DNA of 62,000 bases from Glandiceps talaboti. Lineage: Eukaryota > Hemichordata > Enteropneusta > Spengelidae. Location: contig NC_135563.1 of assembly GCF_964340395.1 (NCBI RefSeq), positions 10,837,151-10,899,150 on the forward strand. Reading direction: 5' to 3'. The notes beneath the pieces are model-generated. The model saw only the letters and a list, made by a program, of their open reading frames with translations, made no database searches and had not been told where the DNA came from. This document shows positions 46,033 through 59,300 of the stretch, in pieces (the first letter of the stretch is position 1; every line of letters begins with the position of its first letter). The position numbers were made by a program, and so were the translations under genes.

Positions 46033-46484
46033 CCAATCTAATTAAAATCCGATGTAGATGTCGGCTAATCGTTCATTGCTATTTTTCCTTCGTTATTTTC
46101 CCTGAATTGACCTTCGTAGTACATGTTTACGTTTTTATCCTGATCGCCTCCTCTACATCTGAACTGGCACCCATGCCCACACCGTTCTGCTAAGTGAGCC
46201 ACACAGCCGATCAGGTTGCGTCTTACTGAAGACAGTTTATAGATTATGCAATGCAATGCGAAGTGACTGAAATTTTCACGATAAGGACGTTTTTTTTTAG
46301 AAATTATTGGTTGTGTGGCTCACTTAACAGAATGGCGTGGGCATGGGTGCCAGTTCAGATGTAGAGGAGGCGATCAGGATAAAAATGTAAACATGTACCA
46401 CGAAGGTCAATTCAGGCAAAATAACGAAGGTAAAATAGCAATGAACGATTAGCCGACATCTACATCGGATTTTAATTAGATTGG
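46033..46484. mobile_element. Foldback element with about 180-bp arms
   Basis: Left arm 46033-46208, right arm 46309-46484, about 100-bp loop. Arms are about 90% identical (landmarks ATCCGATGTAGATGTCGGCT and ATCTGAACTGGCACCCATGC and their complements). The outermost bases CCAATCTAATT/AATTAGATTGG form the termini. No transposase. The frame at 46065-46256 is an arm artefact. Confidence 0.88.
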
Positions 46485-47329
46485 AAGGGATGCATGATGA
46501 ACAAACTTTTTTGGGTAAAAACCTGAATAAGGAGGATTAGCTGTTAAACAACCTTCAAAACAAATTCAACAGAAAACAATCTGTTCAACAATTTAGTGAA
46601 TAAAGGAAGAATTGGGGAAAAGTAAACTAAATGTCAACAGGAATGGATAATGAAAGGTTGGGGGGAATTCAAATTACACTGTTTTTAACTGGGTTTATAA
46701 ATCCTGACAAAAATTATTGCTTTGGTTATATCTTAATTTTATTGATTTGCAGGTTTTGCGAAAGGTAAAGGTGACAAGAATTTCATTTGGATTCATTAGG
46801 ACAGAAATAAATAAATAAGTAAATAACCCCAAAAGAAAGTGAAATTTTATCATACATGTAATTGAAGATTTCGCTGATTGAAGGTATGAGATTCAATAAT
46901 ACTTGATGCAATTGCCTCACATGTAGTTGTATCAACAAAGCAGGCATCTGAAGTTTTTAATTTCGTCTAGAAAGCTGACACTGGAAAAAAAAAAGACTCA
47001 CTGTTCTCCTCCAGCATGATGAATATGGAAATTGAACCCTAGCAGACACAATGAAATGGCACTCAAGCTCAGGTGGTTTTAACTGTGTGTCATCATAAAC
47101 CTTGCAAAGAGATATTCATTGCAAATGTACCTACACAGTTCCTCTTACAACTCTACCTATTGTCCTTCAGTCTACAAACTACAATTGTTCCCCTGAGGAT
47201 AAATAATAACATTATTGTACAGTGTGATCATTCATATAATAAAGTTGCAGTTTTAAATGACAAAAATTGAGCAGTTTAATAAACCAATTCCACAGAACCA
47301 CAAAAATGGTTTAACTCCCCATCTCATTT

Positions 47330-47765
47330 TCTGCCTGTCTATCTACATGCCTCCTTGCTAGTGTGTTTGTCTGTATGTCTGTTTACCTGCTTGCTTCCTT
47401 ACCTACCTACCTACCTACCTACCTGTCTGTTCATGTCTTCCTGCATCTCTGTTTATCTGCTTGCCCCTCTGCCCATCTGTCTGTCTATGTCTACCTGTAT
47501 CTCTGTTTACTTGCTTGCCCAGCTGTCTGTGTTCATCTACCTACATGTATGGGTACCTCCCCTGCTTATCTGGCTCTGTCTACTAGCCCCTCTCACTATC
47601 TGTGTGTCTAACTGCATGTCTGTTTACTTGCTTGCCTACATGTATCTGTTTTTGCCCATTTACCTACCCCTCCCTGCTTATCTAGTTCTCTGTCTACCTG
47701 CCTATCTCACTATCTGTGTGTCTACTTGCGTGCTTGTCTGGCTGTCTGTCAGTTTGTCTACTTGC
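47330..47765. repeat. Degenerate (CTGT/CTAC)n pyrimidine-rich tract
   Basis: Imperfect tetranucleotide and octanucleotide units (TGTCTGTC, CTACCTAC, TTGCTTGC). The Leu/Ser/Cys/Tyr-rich frame at 47355-47987 is a translation of this tract, not a membrane protein. Confidence 0.85.
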
Positions 47766-48384
47766 CTCAGTTTCTTTGGTTGTTCGGTCTGTGATGGTGT
47801 AACTTTCAATTCAATATTGACACAACATACACAAATTAAGTACATGTATATTAAATCAAACCAAAATAATTTATGTTTGTTCCAAATCAGTAATTATGAC
47901 AAAACACATTACAACATGGTTGTTATTGCCATTTTTTGTATTCCCATAAATACAAGCTGGATCCAGCTGAAACATCTAGAGTTATAATTTGATTTTTATA
48001 CATTTTTTCATAATTCACACAATTTTCACTCAATGTTATATTTGTTACAACTGTAGTTCAAAAGTTTAGTGCAATCGATGCAAATATGAAAGATCAATAC
48101 AGGAAGTCTTTAAGAATAGTAATTTTCTTTCATTTCTCTAAGTCTTGTTTCCCGTATTGAGTAGAGTAGGAAGGAGTGAGTTACTTTGATATAAGTGAAC
48201 AGTGAGTATTTGAATCATACATTAACAGTTACATCGTGTGTGTGTGCGGAAATTTTGAAAAAACTTGGAACATTTTTTGTTGTTGAAATCTGTACAAGTT
48301 TTACAGTATTTCTCTGGATGTTGGGGTTCCTAACCTTTGACCTTTGCACAAAAACACAGAGTCCATCAAAAGGTCTTTAAAGAG

Positions 48385-48480
48385 CAATGTTTCAATCCCA
48401 GGTTATCACATGAATGTTATCTGATCAGTAGAGCCATAAGAATTTAACATGGGGTCATCTTTGTGCAGGATCAACTTTTT
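48385..48480 (+). repeat. Dispersed repeat pair, member 2
   Basis: TTCAATCCCAGGTTATCACA, TGAATGTTATCTGATCAGTA and GAGCCATAAGAATT, parallel to 30107-30207. Confidence 0.7.
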
Positions 48481-48728
48481 TTCTATATATCTGCCAGACA
48501 ACTGTTTTTCACATCTAGATTTTAATCCTAATCTGAAGTTGGCCTTTCATAAAACTTTAAAACTACATTGAACCGACAAACTATTAGACTATTAAAGCAT
48601 GGAATGACAGGGTGTGATATTCTATCAATGATTCACTGCTTGGTTTCTACAACTTACATTCATTCATGTTGTTACACATCACTATAAATATACACAGAAT
48701 CTAAACATTAAAAAACACCCATGCATGT

Positions 48729-48729
<1 letters not shown>

Positions 48730-48774
<45 letters not shown>
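48730..48774. repeat. (AAC)n microsatellite
   Basis: Fifteen consecutive AAC units. Confidence 0.97.
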
Positions 48775-48776
<2 letters not shown>

Positions 48777-50454
48777 ATAAATATATGTATTTCATTTTAA
48801 CTTGTCTGTATATAATGATCTGAATAGCACAGAAAATGTAAATCTGAAACAGTTGAAATTGTAAATATGACCAGATATTTATATCTGTATATCGGATGGA
48901 TGGATGGATTGAATGTTATGCTTAGAACACAATATTCTGTAATATTCAAATCATTATTAGCTGACAAACAAAATGCAAAAAAAAAAAGGTGATAGCTAAG
49001 AGTGTGAATGCGGAGAACTATACAGGAATTGTACATGTACATAATGTACAGAACATAATAGATTGGAAACTGCCGATATCTTGCAGCCAAAATTCATAAA
49101 GGAAACAGTTTGATTTGTCGGTCTGCATGATGTACTTTCTCTATCAGCATACCAATCTGGAGGCAAACAGGCCAAGGTGAAACGCCATACACTCTATAGG
49201 CTTCAATAATACCTATCTGCCATCAATACTAAACATACATGTCAATGGTTATTGCTAGGTCTTGTCAGGAAATTTTATTGTGTTTTGTGGAACTAGGTGG
49301 ATATTCTAGTGGGACAAATCACTGACGGCTGACAATTACAGACATAAATAACATGCGTCTTGTAATTCTTGTCAGAAGCCTGGTGTGAATGTTGGAAGTA
49401 TACAAGTAATAAAAACACTGCCGCAAATGGTCTTGCATTATAAGCAAAGTGCTGTCAATAACCTTGGTTTAGAAAAGAAATTTGGCGTATGAAATGAGGA
49501 CAGTGTTAAAGTAGTAAGGCAGACAAATTTCACCCATATTGACTGGGTTTTAAATTAATCATTAAAATCACATGAAGATATTGGTGAGATGCATAAAGTA
49601 CAAGAATCGATATAGTAGTACGTGAAGTGATGGATTGGATGAAATAGGCAGTTCTATTACCACCACTAAAGGAAGTCATAAAACTGCTCCATCAAACATC
49701 AGTGTTAGCCTGGCCTCCAGAGGCTACCTTGTCTGTGGTTTATTTTCTTTGCAGACACCTAATTTTCTGATAACACAAACTGTCGTTCCGCAGTGTCATT
49801 CCACCAGAACTGAGGCACAAAATAATTCAGACTCAAATATGACATCAACAACGCCTCCACAAGTGTTTGGGTTTGTACTCTCCCAGATCAGTCATAATGT
49901 TTCACTTTTGAATAGGTTGACAAGTACGAGGTATCCCCTACAGTATACATTTGTAATTTGTTGACTGGCTCTGAATCATCTAGCTTTCAAATAAAAAATA
50001 TTGAGTCTGGCAGAGGGAATTATGATCCGGTTCAGTTGAAATACAAACAAGTGAAATAATTGGTTTGGTATCCTGATTAGGGAAAAACTGTACTTTTCTC
50101 AATTATTGATATGAATAATATTCATTCTGATATCGACAGTTCTCAAATTTCAGCTATATTTTGTTAATTTGTTTTCTACAAATAGAAAAGACTTCTGATC
50201 GATTTGCTAACTATTACACATCATACATCTACAAAATTGTTAAATTTGTTTCAAAAGAAAACAACAGAAATATGTTAATGGTATTTTGATGACAAGAATA
50301 ATCATCACATTTTCTAATTGCCATGACCACAAAAACTCTAGTAACAGACATATGAGATAAAATGTTGAGTCATCTGTGAATTTTAAAGTAAATTTAATAC
50401 CGATTAAGTACTTTCAATTAAAATGGTTGACATCAAAGTACTTCTGACATCAAT

Positions 50455-50712
50455 AATTTCTAGAACTTCAGTTCAAAATAACAGTAATTTCTACAACTTC
50501 AGTTCACAAAAATAACAGTACATGTAATTTCTACAACTTCAGTCCAAAACTGCAGTAATTTCTTCAACTTCAATCCAAAATAACAGTAATTTGTAGAACT
50601 TCAGTCCAAAATAACAGTAATTTGTCGAACTTCAGTCCAAAATAACAGTAATTTGTCGAACTTCAGTCCAAAATAACAGTAACTTGTCGAACTTCAATTC
50701 AAAATAACAGGT
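50455..50712. repeat. Minisatellite of about 30 bp, eight to nine copies
   Basis: Units of AACTTCAGTCCAAAATAACA plus GTAATTTGT. Left-hand copies are more diverged than right-hand copies. Confidence 0.9.
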
Positions 50713-50976
50713 ATAAATAATGACCTGCTTTCAAGAGATACCTGTAATATTACTTCCATAACCACAATACAGTGAAAGTCATAATTTGTAATACCAATCT
50801 GACTTGATTTATTATATTTACCTTATTTGTGTCTACTGAGCTTTCCATTTCCATTCTCTTTCATCTACCTTGTTTATTTTTGGTATTGGCCTTAGTTCAT
50901 TTTGTACACATCATTTACTGAACGCCTTTCTTGTTTACATATTTAGAGATGGTGGGCACATCATGTAGCACTGGAC

Positions 50977-51164
50977 AAGCGTTTTTGCCAAGGTAAGGTA
51001 AGTAGGTAAAATCTACCAGGCTTCCCATGTCATTTCACCGGAGTTCCCCAACAACATTACCATATAGGGCACTCTATGGAGCAACACTGCCATTTTTACC
51101 CCTTTCTCTGTTTCTGTTAGTAAGTAAGTATTACCAGGGTTCCCCACCTTAGCAAAAACACTGG
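50977..51164. mobile_element. Short element with inverted ends, related to 61040-61310
   Basis: The left end CAAGCGTTTTTGCCAAGGTA is mirrored by ACCTTAGCAAAAACACTGG at the right. Internal TACCAGGGTTCCCCACC and TAAAATCTACCAGG resemble repeated segments at 61040-61310 (AAAATCTACCAAAGTGCCCT, TACCAGGGTTCTCCCCACC). A non-autonomous MITE-like family is likely. Confidence 0.6.
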
Positions 51165-52669
51165 ATATCCAATATAAACATGCGAGAACACAAAGCATTT
51201 TATCATGTCGTGTAGTATGTGAGAAATATAGTATATTATAAAACAAATCAAGCCTTCTAGATCAGTTTGTTTTTGTCACATTAAATATATTTGATGGTGC
51301 TGTACATGTGGTTGACAAATATCGCTTTATATACCCAGACTATACCGGGGTAATATAACATAGATGAGACTATCATCGAAGAGATTTTCAAATAGGTACA
51401 ACTACATTTGTATACCTGTACAGTTACAACAAGTGTGTGCTCTCTAAGCTAACTTGACATGTTACTAATAACACATCAACTTCTTAGAGACCAGCTCAAA
51501 TTTAGTATTCCTCTATCCCTTACTATCAGTAGCAAGTGGTGATTTACAAAAGTACCCACAACAAAAATGTAGGTCTGTTATAAACGGACAAAGTTGTACA
51601 AACTGCAAAATAAAATCAACACATCTCTTCAACCAACTCATTACTTAACTTACACAATGACTTCAAAAGATCAACAGGGTTAACCACTCTGGTCAAATCT
51701 AGTTTCCTCATAGATGTATTGACAATTTAGTGGTTGTATACTTTATCCAAAAAAAACCCCAACCCTATATAAGAAATACTAATTCCAACAGTGTTGTTCA
51801 TCTATTTCATACACACTTATTTTACTAACAACTGTGTGTACGAGGTAATATTACTTTACACTAGTGACAAAAATGGATGTTTTGTCCGTTATTAAAATCT
51901 ACGTCACACTTCTCGTTTCCAGCTGTTCATTGTCCTCCTAGAGAAAATCACTACATAAAATCTAAATTTAGCTAAGCTTTGGTTCATATTGACTGTGTGT
52001 CCTTTTATCAGGATACTGTATTGCCTTCTCATATCTAGATAAAAAGACCACCTGCCCAGAGGCATAGTGCTATAGTTGTGAAGATAACATTGCTTCATTA
52101 CATCATCTCTTCAGTTTTTCTGTTTGATGCAGGTATGAACACATTCCCTCTACGCCATCCGATTATGTTGTTGGTTTTTCTCCCAACAGGTCTCTGAATA
52201 AGAGATTTTACATCTTGTTGCAGATCTCGCGAGTTATGCAAATATGCCTAGCATCAACGATTGTCAAACATGTGATCGTGGTCAAGCTTTCACCGTGGCC
52301 ATGTGTGATGATGTTGAGAACAATCGTGTCGCTCAGCATGTAGCACTTTCAGCTTGGCCACCTTCATGTGTGGTTGCTATGAATGCAATGGCTCATGTAG
52401 GTTCTCGTGAGATCTTCCGCGAGATGAAAAAATGGCTTATTCATGCAATGTTTCTCTCAATGCCAATTTCATCCTTTGAATACCAACACTTGTGAATGGA
52501 TGACAACAAGTGACAAGGAAATGTACTACCTCTAGCCAATTTTGATGTACATGTACATGTACACTAGAGGCTGTGACATTAGTTTGCCAATTACAATGTG
52601 CGAGTCATTTCCCATATCTCTCAAACTAGCACTTTTTGTACATGTACAAGTGTAGGCATGATGGTTGGA

Positions 52670-53045
52670 CTTTGTTTTGGTGTTTTAACCCCTGTATTTG
52701 AATACAAATACAGGTTTCATAGCTTTGAATTTTATGTTCAATCACATCTGGGCATCGACTATACTCATTTAGTGCTTTGTCTCATTTGCATTTTATGTCT
52801 AGTCACATCTGGAAAGTGGCTATGTTGGTTTTGTGCTTTGTCTCATTTGCATTCTATGGCTAGTCACATCTGGAGATTGATTACAGGTTTAATGCTTTGT
52901 CCCATTTGCATTTTATGTCCATCTTGGTGTTGGTTATATTGGTCTAGTGCTGTCTTATTTGCATTTTATGTTCAGTAACATCTGGAGACTGGCTGTATTG
53001 GTTTAGTGCTGTCTTATTTGCATTTTATGTTCAGTCACATTTTAT
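52670..53045. repeat. Diverged tandem repeat of about 60 bp, six copies
   Basis: Repeats of TTTGCATTTTATGTTCAGTC, then ACATCTGGAxAxTGGCT and TTTAGTGCTxTGTCT. The reading frame 52598-52978 follows it. Confidence 0.88.
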
Positions 53046-54505
53046 GTTATTATGAACTGAGACATGACAAAGACTCTGCCATCCTACAAATGTACTTCTT
53101 ACGTTAAGTAGTGAATAAGGAGCCATACTCACTCACTCACTCCCAACTTTCTAGGTGTCAGGGTGATAGTGTGACTATGTATATGTTATTTAGGATCCCT
53201 TTGTACCACACCAGGAGCACTGACTAAAATACATGCCTTGGCATACCACTAATGTTGCGGGAGGTATGGGTGGGATGGGGGTGTTGGGTTGTTAGGAGAT
53301 GTCTCTCTACAACAGGAACCCCTCCATTGCCCTTGAACAGACAAGGTAACTGGATATCAAGTAATCATTAACCAAGTCAAGTGCAACATTTTGGCCAAGA
53401 TCCTTTCATCGTTTTTTTTTTAATTAACAAACCACAAGAGGAAGCACAGAGGAGTCCTCCCATTGCATGTAGTGCCCAAATGAACTACGATGAGAACGGT
53501 TCATGCACAGCTGATTACTGGATTAGAAAATTGGTTGATGGAAATACAGGTCAATGCTACCAGGATGTGTGAAAGGAATGCAGATCACTCTCTTGTCTGC
53601 TGTGTCCATCTAGTAATCTTTCAGGCTGAAATCGGAAAATCACCATGAGGAGTAGTGTCTTGAGACAATAACGTCTGGAGACGATAGCAATGGATGTGTA
53701 AAATCTAAGCCTAAAATCTGGGCTTTGAATAACGTACTATCAAAAGTTCATATTTTGTAGTAAATATCACAGTTGTCTAAACTCTTATGATATTTATTGT
53801 AGTACAAGTACATATACATATATTTCTCATTTTCCAAGTCTCTGTTTTGGGAGTTTCAACTGGGCAAGATCAATCTTGATGGTAAAAACACAGAGGAAGT
53901 GACTCACATACAGACACACAGCTGACCAATTGTGAAGCAAACGGAAGTACACCTAGTCTTGAATTTTAAAAGTAATGCATTTTACTTCCATTTTTTCTCC
54001 TTTTCAAAACTACCTCCCACTTTGGCGACTGTCTTTTTACTTCCATTTTCTTCTCCAAACTCAAATGCCTTTTTCCTCCATTTTTGGTTTTACTTTTTCA
54101 AAAATATTTTCAACTTCCATACTTGGTGACTGCCTTTTTTTTTGCTACCGTTCATTCCTTTTTCAAATATTTTCAACCTCCATCTTTGGCCTTTTTTTTT
54201 CAAAATTTTCACAAATTATTTCCAATCTCCATCTCAATCACAATGTACAGTTCACTACATATTGTAATAGCCTAGCTTTCTAGGTAACAACCAATGAAAC
54301 TGAAACCTCAGAATATCGAGTTGAATGATACGAATTCTCTACAAATCTAACTGAAGAAGCCGTAACTATGCATGTCTTTTTCTGTCCACGGAATATTAAC
54401 TCGTGATGTGAATGAGCACACAAGTGACTCTAACAATTATGGAAAACTTCACATTTTTTCTCTAACATGACTTACACCACCCTATAAATGTATTCAGTCC
54501 CTGCT

Positions 54506-54519
54506 GTTGCCATGGAAAC
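54506..54519 (+). promoter_or_regulatory. RFX X-box-like motif
   Basis: GTTGCCATGGAAAC matches the RFX X-box consensus GTTRCCATRGYAAC at 13 of 14 positions. It lies isolated in the gene-poor region, so function is only suggested. Confidence 0.35.
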
Positions 54520-55241
54520 CGACCCATTATCAAGTTTCAAAATAAGCATGCAGCTTTTTTGCAGGCAAAAAAAAAAAGTGATCAGTGGTGGCTGGCAGCG
54601 ATATGTTTGGTATCTGTGTTATTAGTGACATGCTCAACCCTGCCAATCAATCTTCCATACAAACTACCTGTTAGAAGTAATCATGGTGTTTAATGGATCA
54701 CGTTCTCTACTGATTTCTTCTCCTTCGTATCTCTAGGGACCACAGATAAAACCTCTATATATTCTACGGAGGATGATCGATGTCTTATTGATGCACCTTT
54801 CAAATTAACTTGGCTGCAAATCTAGCCTTGAATATCAACTACCGCACTTCCTAGGTTTCCTTGGCATTCAGTGGCTTCACTTACTCTCGTCATGACATGA
54901 ATTTGCTAAGTTTGAGGGAGAGAAAAATAGTGTCTTCAAACTTCCTGATGCATGCTAAGTGCCCCTGATGAGGGCTACACATGGATGCTAACTTTGTGAT
55001 GCAAATAGAAGCCCGGACTCTCCGTGCTAACCATACCTGTATCACATATATTGACAGTCTCGGTTATTTCACTTATGCAGTTGTTTTAAATGCTTGGTCA
55101 CGAAAACATGCATGCATGTCTGGTATGTATTTATCTCAGAAGCTTTGCGGTAGAGCGACTTGTAAAACCCCTGACTTGCTAAATTCCCTACACTCTTCCT
55201 GGAATTCAATGAAGATGACTGCAATTCTAATCTCCTTTGTT

Positions 55242-55253
55242 ATGCAAATTAAT
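55242..55253 (+). promoter_or_regulatory. POU octamer fused to a homeodomain core
   Basis: ATGCAAATTAAT combines the octamer ATGCAAAT with ATTAAT. A second ATGCAAAT lies at 58233-58240 next to TTAATA. Motif evidence only. Confidence 0.3.
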
Positions 55254-56080
55254 GTAGGTTTTTATTTTCCTTCCTGGGCTGCCAGGAAACTGTTAGAGTA
55301 AAAACTCATTAATTTCGAACTTTTTAAATGCGTGTCATGATAATTGATTTCCCAACTGATATGGTGTCTTCAATACCATCTGATTCAAAGTGACATATCT
55401 GGGAGGCCCGACCAGAAAGCTCACCACCACTGCAAATATATTCAGACATTCAGACAGTAACCTTTTCCTATTATTTAGTGTATCTATTTATTTGATGTCA
55501 TTATTTTACACCTTAGATTGTGTACACACAGGATTGCAGCTGTGACTTTTGCCATCAAATAGGCTTAATTTTCTTAAACACTGTAGCTGTCAGCAATCAT
55601 CAGTTGAAATCTCTAGGGTCAAGATTCTCCTCAATGTTTTGTTCACTGTTTCAGCTTGGAATAACTGTCGGCTGTTTTTTTTTTCTTGGCGTATACATAA
55701 TCGGTGATATCCTTGTTCAGCTGCCATATTACCATGACACTGCTTCATATTCTATTCACCAGATGTTTTATTCACAGCATTTTTTTTCCTCTAATTTTTT
55801 ATGACAAAATTTGTACTTCACTGCAGGCACATGCCCACTAATGTGTACACTCAGTTCCACAACCATGTTTATAGTTTGTCGCCTCTAATTGTGTGCAGTC
55901 GAGAGATCCAACCTCATTAACTCTGCTGGTAGATGCCAAATAAAGGGCCTTTACTTTACATGCCATTTGAACTAGTGGTAGCTATCAATCAAAACCAAGC
56001 CAACACAATATCGACATATTTTTTACAACATTAACAGTTCATTTTTTTTTTACAACATTAACAGTCTATCTTGCCTACAT

Positions 56081-56303
56081 CCTTGAATATGATGGTAAAG
56101 CTGCATTCCATTTCTTAGAAGATTGCATGCCCACGATTGGTTTCCACATTTTGAGTCGCTGAGAGACAAGCTATCAGTAATAATATTGCATCCTTGAATA
56201 TGATGGTAAAGCTGCATTCCATTTCTTAGAAGATTGCATGCCCACGATTGGTTTCCATATTTTGAGTCGCTGCGAGACAAGCTATCAGTAATAATATTGC
56301 ATA
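56081..56303. repeat. 111-bp tandem duplication, two copies
   Basis: The segment beginning CCTTGAATATGATGGTAAAG at 56081 repeats at 56192 with only one or two differences, so it is recent. The minus-strand frame 56050-56343 is its shadow. Confidence 0.93.
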
Positions 56304-59300
56304 TCAATACAAAATTCTTAGAAAATTCCATTCCGCATCTCATTTTGATTTCTATACTGCAGAAAACTTAGAAGTGGCAGTCTGACTCTAACTGATACAA
56401 CACTGTCATATATACCCCAAACCAAAGACTTTATATCCACATTACAGGGGCATGATGCAATTACATTAAAGTGACACGGGCCATCTTTAAGACACTATTT
56501 TTATTGAGTATATACATACATACACCTCATCTGATATCTTATTCATGTAGATTTATTCCTTGAAACGAGTATCAATTCTCTACATGATAGTGTTGAGTCA
56601 ATTGACAGGTTTCTGCATGCATAGTTTCTCTACGATCCTGATATGATGTCAACATCATTTTTTTTGGTACACCGCCAATTGATTTGGATTACCTAAATTC
56701 AATGTCAGAGACCGCCTATGTTACTAGTCGTGATTTAACATCCTTAAATATGGTCATCAGGTCGATAAAACATAGTAACAATAAATTCTTGTATCAAGAC
56801 CACAGGTTCTATTACTTAGGAGGTAATGCTTTGCCAGCTCAGGTCGATGGACTTTGTCAAACTGTCTGCTTGCTAGCTTCAATGCTAGACAGTAAACATG
56901 TTTCAGTAAGAAAAAATTTTCTCAATAGGAAACAAAAAATATTGATGAAAAAGAACAAAACTCGATGTAAAAACCTCCCTCCGGGTGGTACCCATTGGAG
57001 GCTAAAACCCATTTAAAATTGGTTTATATACCTTTAAAATATGGTATGACACTATCTCCAAATATAGGAAATTCTACTATGATTCATTTTATTTCAAAGG
57101 GATATATTTAAAAGCTAGCACCATTAAAGGGGTATGGGTCAGATCTGAACATTTATTTTTCTTTGACATTTTTGTTTCATGTCAATTACCCATGTTCTTG
57201 TACATACTGAAACTTGTGTGATCATCACTAGTAACTGTGTGAGAACTGTGACATACATGTAAGTTAGTCAAACCAATAATTCAATGAGGTACTTTTTGTG
57301 TACACCCAAAAAGTGCTACTCACTTCAGCATTGTACAAAAAAATACACATATGTAAACATGTCGATGATATATGAATATTTTCTGCTCTCTTCAGGGCAA
57401 AAAACCAACCTAAATATGATACAAAGTGACTTTTTTGTAAGATTGAAGTTGGGATAAAATCAGAGTCTGAAAATGGACCAAGTTCTTTACTTTAAATGAT
57501 CGACCCTCTTTCTGCCAAGGGGGTATTTGTTTGTATACAAAACTACAAATGGGAAAAAACCAGGATTTTAAACCAGTTGACGTTCCAGCCTGGCGCTTTA
57601 ATCAACTCTACCATGATTTACCAAGGTGTGCCAGTATGTCAACGCTACTAATTGCAACCAATCAAATATCAAATTATTGTTATTGTCCACGTTATGAACC
57701 ACACATAGAAATTCATTCTTTTAGTTTATAGTCTGGACATGTGAATGACAAATATATAAAAAAATAACAGTACACATACTGAAACGGTTATATCATACAC
57801 ATATTAAAAACATTAAAAAGGATGGTCACTCACTGAAACTATAAGATCATGGTTTAAAACTTAAATTGCAGAATGAATGCATAAAGGATTTTTTTGTGGA
57901 AGTTTCTATGTGCTCTCTGTACCCTGAACCTGTGACCTAAGGGTAGAATTCAAAGTAGGCATTCAGAGAATAGGTGTCATTCATTGCCTAGGCTTTCACA
58001 TGATTACCTTACAGACTATTAAAATTCAACATGTACTACATCAATGTAGCTTTTTTGTTGGTATCACATGTACTATCCATTCATAGCTTTATTTGCAGCT
58101 AGTCCAATATATCAAAATTCCGACAAAAAAAATATTCATTAATTTGTTATTTCGAGCCAAATAAATACCCTGTACACCAGATGTGTAACACTTCCAAACC
58201 ATCAACATCATACAGGTGTGCACATAATTAATATGCAAATAGAATTACTGCCAGTGTTGTTCATCCATGTGTAAGTATATTGGACATCCATAGCTAGTCG
58301 ACCAAATGAATGCATGATCTCACTGACAAGACATACCCATAACTTTATTATTTTGAAATAATGTAATACAATGACATTACTATATTACCATTAAAATAAA
58401 CGAGTCCGCCTACATTTCCATAATCATCTCTTCCAGTATAATAAACAGAGATTAATATCAGTACACATACATTTATTTCTCCTTGCTGACATTCTCGGAA
58501 AACTATCGCCATGAGGCTTTTGTCTTCCAGCTGATCACATATTATTTCCAATGTTGCCATTTAGTATGAGAGATAGTGAGGTCACTAATGGAAAGCCTTT
58601 CTCTCTCAAACAACACAGCACTAATTTTTCATTGCCCGTTTATTTGGCTGGCAGGTAATAAAAAACAGAAAATTCACCACACCCCAAAATGGCTTTTATT
58701 CAGATTATTTCGATGAAAATAGTTTGTCAATTTTAACAATTACAGTCAATGTCGTTAGTCACTCTTACAATTTCTACTTTACATACTGTACTACTGATTA
58801 CATTATTGTGACGACTGGTATTGGAATTTTCTTTTTTTAAAAGCCTTATCTGACTGGTATTTCTAATATTACATTTATGAATAAATCTGAATCATTAATT
58901 CATGATAACACTTGGTTGTCAACATTCATCAAAATCGATAAAATGACATTGGGTTTTTATCCCGCTATATTACCATGGGTAAAAAAATGTATAAAATTAT
59001 TTTCCATGTCTTTGTGGAAACCAATCAACTAGCTATGAATCTTTCCGGAATGGAAATACATCACTGATTTTTCATGGAAATGATTCCATATTAGATTTGA
59101 GAATCATTCCTCAATTCGATTCGGTATTTGTCACTGCTATATTCTACTGACCCAGACCGACCTTGGTATATGCAGTTAGTATACAAAGTGAGGCGGATCA
59201 GTCTCGGTTGAAAGTGACACGAATTGACAATGGAGATGCCACTCTCTTTATCTCTCTATTGTTAGTCCGAACATTTATTATCATTACATAATTGGTGTCA

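Noticed and set aside
47355-47987. 210-residue Leu/Ser/Cys/Tyr-rich frame resembling a membrane protein.
   Set aside because: It follows a degenerate CTGT/CTAC repeat tract, with no family motif and similar content in neighbouring frames.
49635-49964. 109-residue plus-strand frame.
   Set aside because: Ser/Thr-rich chance frame without ATG at its listed start, motif or splice context.
52244-52495. 83-residue plus-strand frame that begins with ATG and has normal-looking composition.
   Set aside because: No recognisable motif, no splice or promoter context, and no similarity I can name. Kept out for lack of support, though it is the least repeat-like orphan frame in the right half.
58348-58560. 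70-residue minus-strand frame beginning MATLEIICDQLEDKSL.
   Set aside because: A plausible N-terminus, but no donor site continues it and no family is recognised.
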